Assembly: GCA_022316685.1 (NCBI GenBank)
Contig: JAKJHU010001870.1
Location: 62,001 to 126,000 of the forward strand
Length of the DNA: 64,000 bases
Reading direction: 5' to 3'
Source of the DNA: Progne subis subis
Lineage: Eukaryota > Chordata > Aves > Passeriformes > Hirundinidae
Part shown: piece by piece, positions 62,410-64,000 of the stretch
Numbering within the stretch: the stretch's first letter is position 1
Layout of the letters: each line of letters begins with the position of its first letter
Position numbers and translations under genes: made by a program
The notes under the pieces: model-generated
Databases searched by the model: none
Seen by the model: only the letters and a program-made list of their open reading frames with translations
Told to the model about the DNA's origin: nothing

Positions 62410-64000
62410 TTGTTGGGATTGAAAATAGGATTTGGTGGGACGCTCCGGGTCAGCGATTCCGAAATAGGATTTGGTGGGACTACTCCAGGTCAGCATTCCA
62501 AAATAGTATTTTCTGGGATGCCTCTGGGTGAGAATTCCAAAATAGTAATTTTCTGGGATGCTCTGGGTGAGCATTCCGAAATAGAATTTGATGGGACGCT
62601 CTGGGTCAGCATTCCAAATCAGATTTTTTGGGGATGCTCTGGGTCAGCATTCCAAAATAAAGTTTGATGGGATACTCTGGGTGAGAGTTCTGTAATAGAA
62701 TTTTTTGGGACACTCTGGGTCAGCATTCCAAGACAGAATTTTCTGGGATGCTCTGTGTGAGAATTCCAAAACAGAATTTGGTGGGACGCTCTGGGTCAGC
62801 ATTCCAAAATAGAATTTTTTGGGGTGCTCTAGGTCAACATTCCAAAGTAGAATTTGGTGGAACACTCCGGGTCAACATTCCAAAACAGAATTTTCAGGGA
62901 TGCTCTGCGTCAGCGTTCCAAAACAGAATTTGGTGGGACACTCTGGGTGAGAATTCCAAAATAGAAATTTTTGGGATACTCTGGGTCAGCATTCCAAAAT
63001 AGAAATTGGTGGGACGCTCTGGGCCAGCATTCCAAAATAGAATTTTCTGGGATGCTCTGGGTTGGCATTCCAAAATAAAATTTGGTGGGACACTCTGGGT
63101 GAGAATTCCAAAATAGAATTTTTTGGGATGCTCTGGGTCAGCATTCCAAAGTAGAATTTGGTGGAACACTCCGGGTCAACATTCCAAAACAGAATTTTCA
63201 GGGATACTCTGCGTCAGCATTCCAAAACAGAATTTGGTGGGACACTCTGGGTGAGAATTCCAAAATAGAATTCTTTGGGATACTCTGGGTCAGCATTCCA
63301 AAATAGAATTTGGTGGGACACTCTGGGTGAGAATTCCAAAATAGAATTTTCTGGGATGCTCTGGGTCGGCATTCCGAAATAAAATTTGGTGGGACACTCT
63401 GGGTAAGAATTCCAAAATGGAATTTGGTGGGACGCTCTGGGTGAGAATTCCAAAATAGAATTTTTTGGGATGCGCTGGGTCAACATTCCAAAGTAGAATT
63501 TGGTGGAACACTCCGGGTCAACATTCCAAAACAGAATTTTCAGGGATACTCTGGGTCAACATTGCAAAACAGAATTTGGTGGGACACTCTGGGTGAGAAT
63601 TCCAAAATAGAATTTTTTGGGATGCTCTGGGTCAGCATTCCGAAGAAAAAATTGGTGGGACGCTCTGGGTGAGAATTCCAAAATAAAATTTGGCGGGATG
63701 CTCTGGGTGAGAATTCCAAAATAGAATTTTCTGGGGTGCTCTGGGTTGGCATTCCGAAATAAAATTTGGTGGGACGCTTCTGGGTGAGAATTCCAAAATA
63801 AAATTTGGCGGGATACTCTGTGTGAGAATTCCAAAAACAGAATTCGGTGGGATGCTCTGGGTCAGCATTCCAAAGCAGCATTTGATGGGATACTCCAGGT
63901 CAACATTCCAAAATGGAATTCTTTGGGACACTCCGGTTGAGCATTCCAAAACGGAATTCGGTGGCACTCCGGGTCAACGTTGCAAAAGAGAATTTTCTGG
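62410..64000. repeat. ~38 bp minisatellite running off the right edge
   Basis: About forty units of GGGACRCTCTGGGTGAGAAT + TCCAAAATAGAATTTGGT. Two unit types (GTCAGCATT and GTGAGAATT) tend to alternate. Not seen to end within the window. Confidence 0.94.

Noticed and set aside
1..64000. tRNA, rRNA or other structured RNA genes
   Set aside because: None could be recognised by eye on either strand; a covariance-model scan would be needed to exclude small ones.

Overview
The window looks like a bird nuclear chromosome, probably a gene-dense, repeat-swollen microchromosome or subtelomeric region. Three things support this. Many short, decayed pieces match the 3' end of the avian CR1 LINE. Two vertebrate genes can be rebuilt exon by exon. 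Most of the remaining DNA is minisatellite built from GGAATTCC / GGGATTTTGG-like words. Species cannot be told from the sequence.

Gene 1, minus strand, about 184 to 35,513: ALS2CL (ALS2 C-terminal-like, a Rab5-family GEF with DH/PH-like, MORN and VPS9 regions). I place 21 coding exons, from the start codon at 35,510-35,508 down to an exon at 184-226. The rest of the VPS9 domain lies beyond the left edge. Splice sites are GT/AG and the phases of all neighbouring exons agree, except that three exons (25,907-25,974; 24,146-24,343; 17,644-17,803) each carry a net +1 frameshift inside otherwise well conserved sequence.

Gene 2, plus strand, 50,150 to 59,247: TMIE (transmembrane inner ear protein, a subunit of the hair-cell mechanotransduction complex). 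Exons 2, 3 and 4 are clear. The exon with the start codon and signal peptide was not found; it may be in the assembly gap (48,008-48,107) or in the repeat-rich intergenic DNA. The last exon encodes an unusually long Lys/Glu/Gly-rich tail. ALS2CL and TMIE are head-to-head neighbours, as on human 3p21.31.

Layout: 0.2-35.5 kb ALS2CL exons separated by arrays; 35.5-50.1 kb intergenic or 5' regions, including a CpG-bearing stretch near 37.1-37.7 kb, a ~7 kb array of 20-22 bp units (40.8-48.0 kb) and the N gap; 50.1-59.2 kb TMIE; 59.2-62.4 kb TMIE 3' flank; 62.4-64.0 kb another array running off the right edge.

The most interesting signal: in three exons of the two genes (ALS2CL 13,205-13,378 and 24,146-24,343; TMIE 54,387-54,536) the last ~30-60 bp of coding sequence plus its 5' splice donor has been copied into the downstream intron, 4, 3 and about 22 times. 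The TMIE exon 3 acceptor also sits at the end of an array whose units resemble acceptors. A second signal is an inverted pair of related arrays (24.5-25.5 kb and 30.8-31.6 kb) flanking ALS2CL coding exons 5-8.
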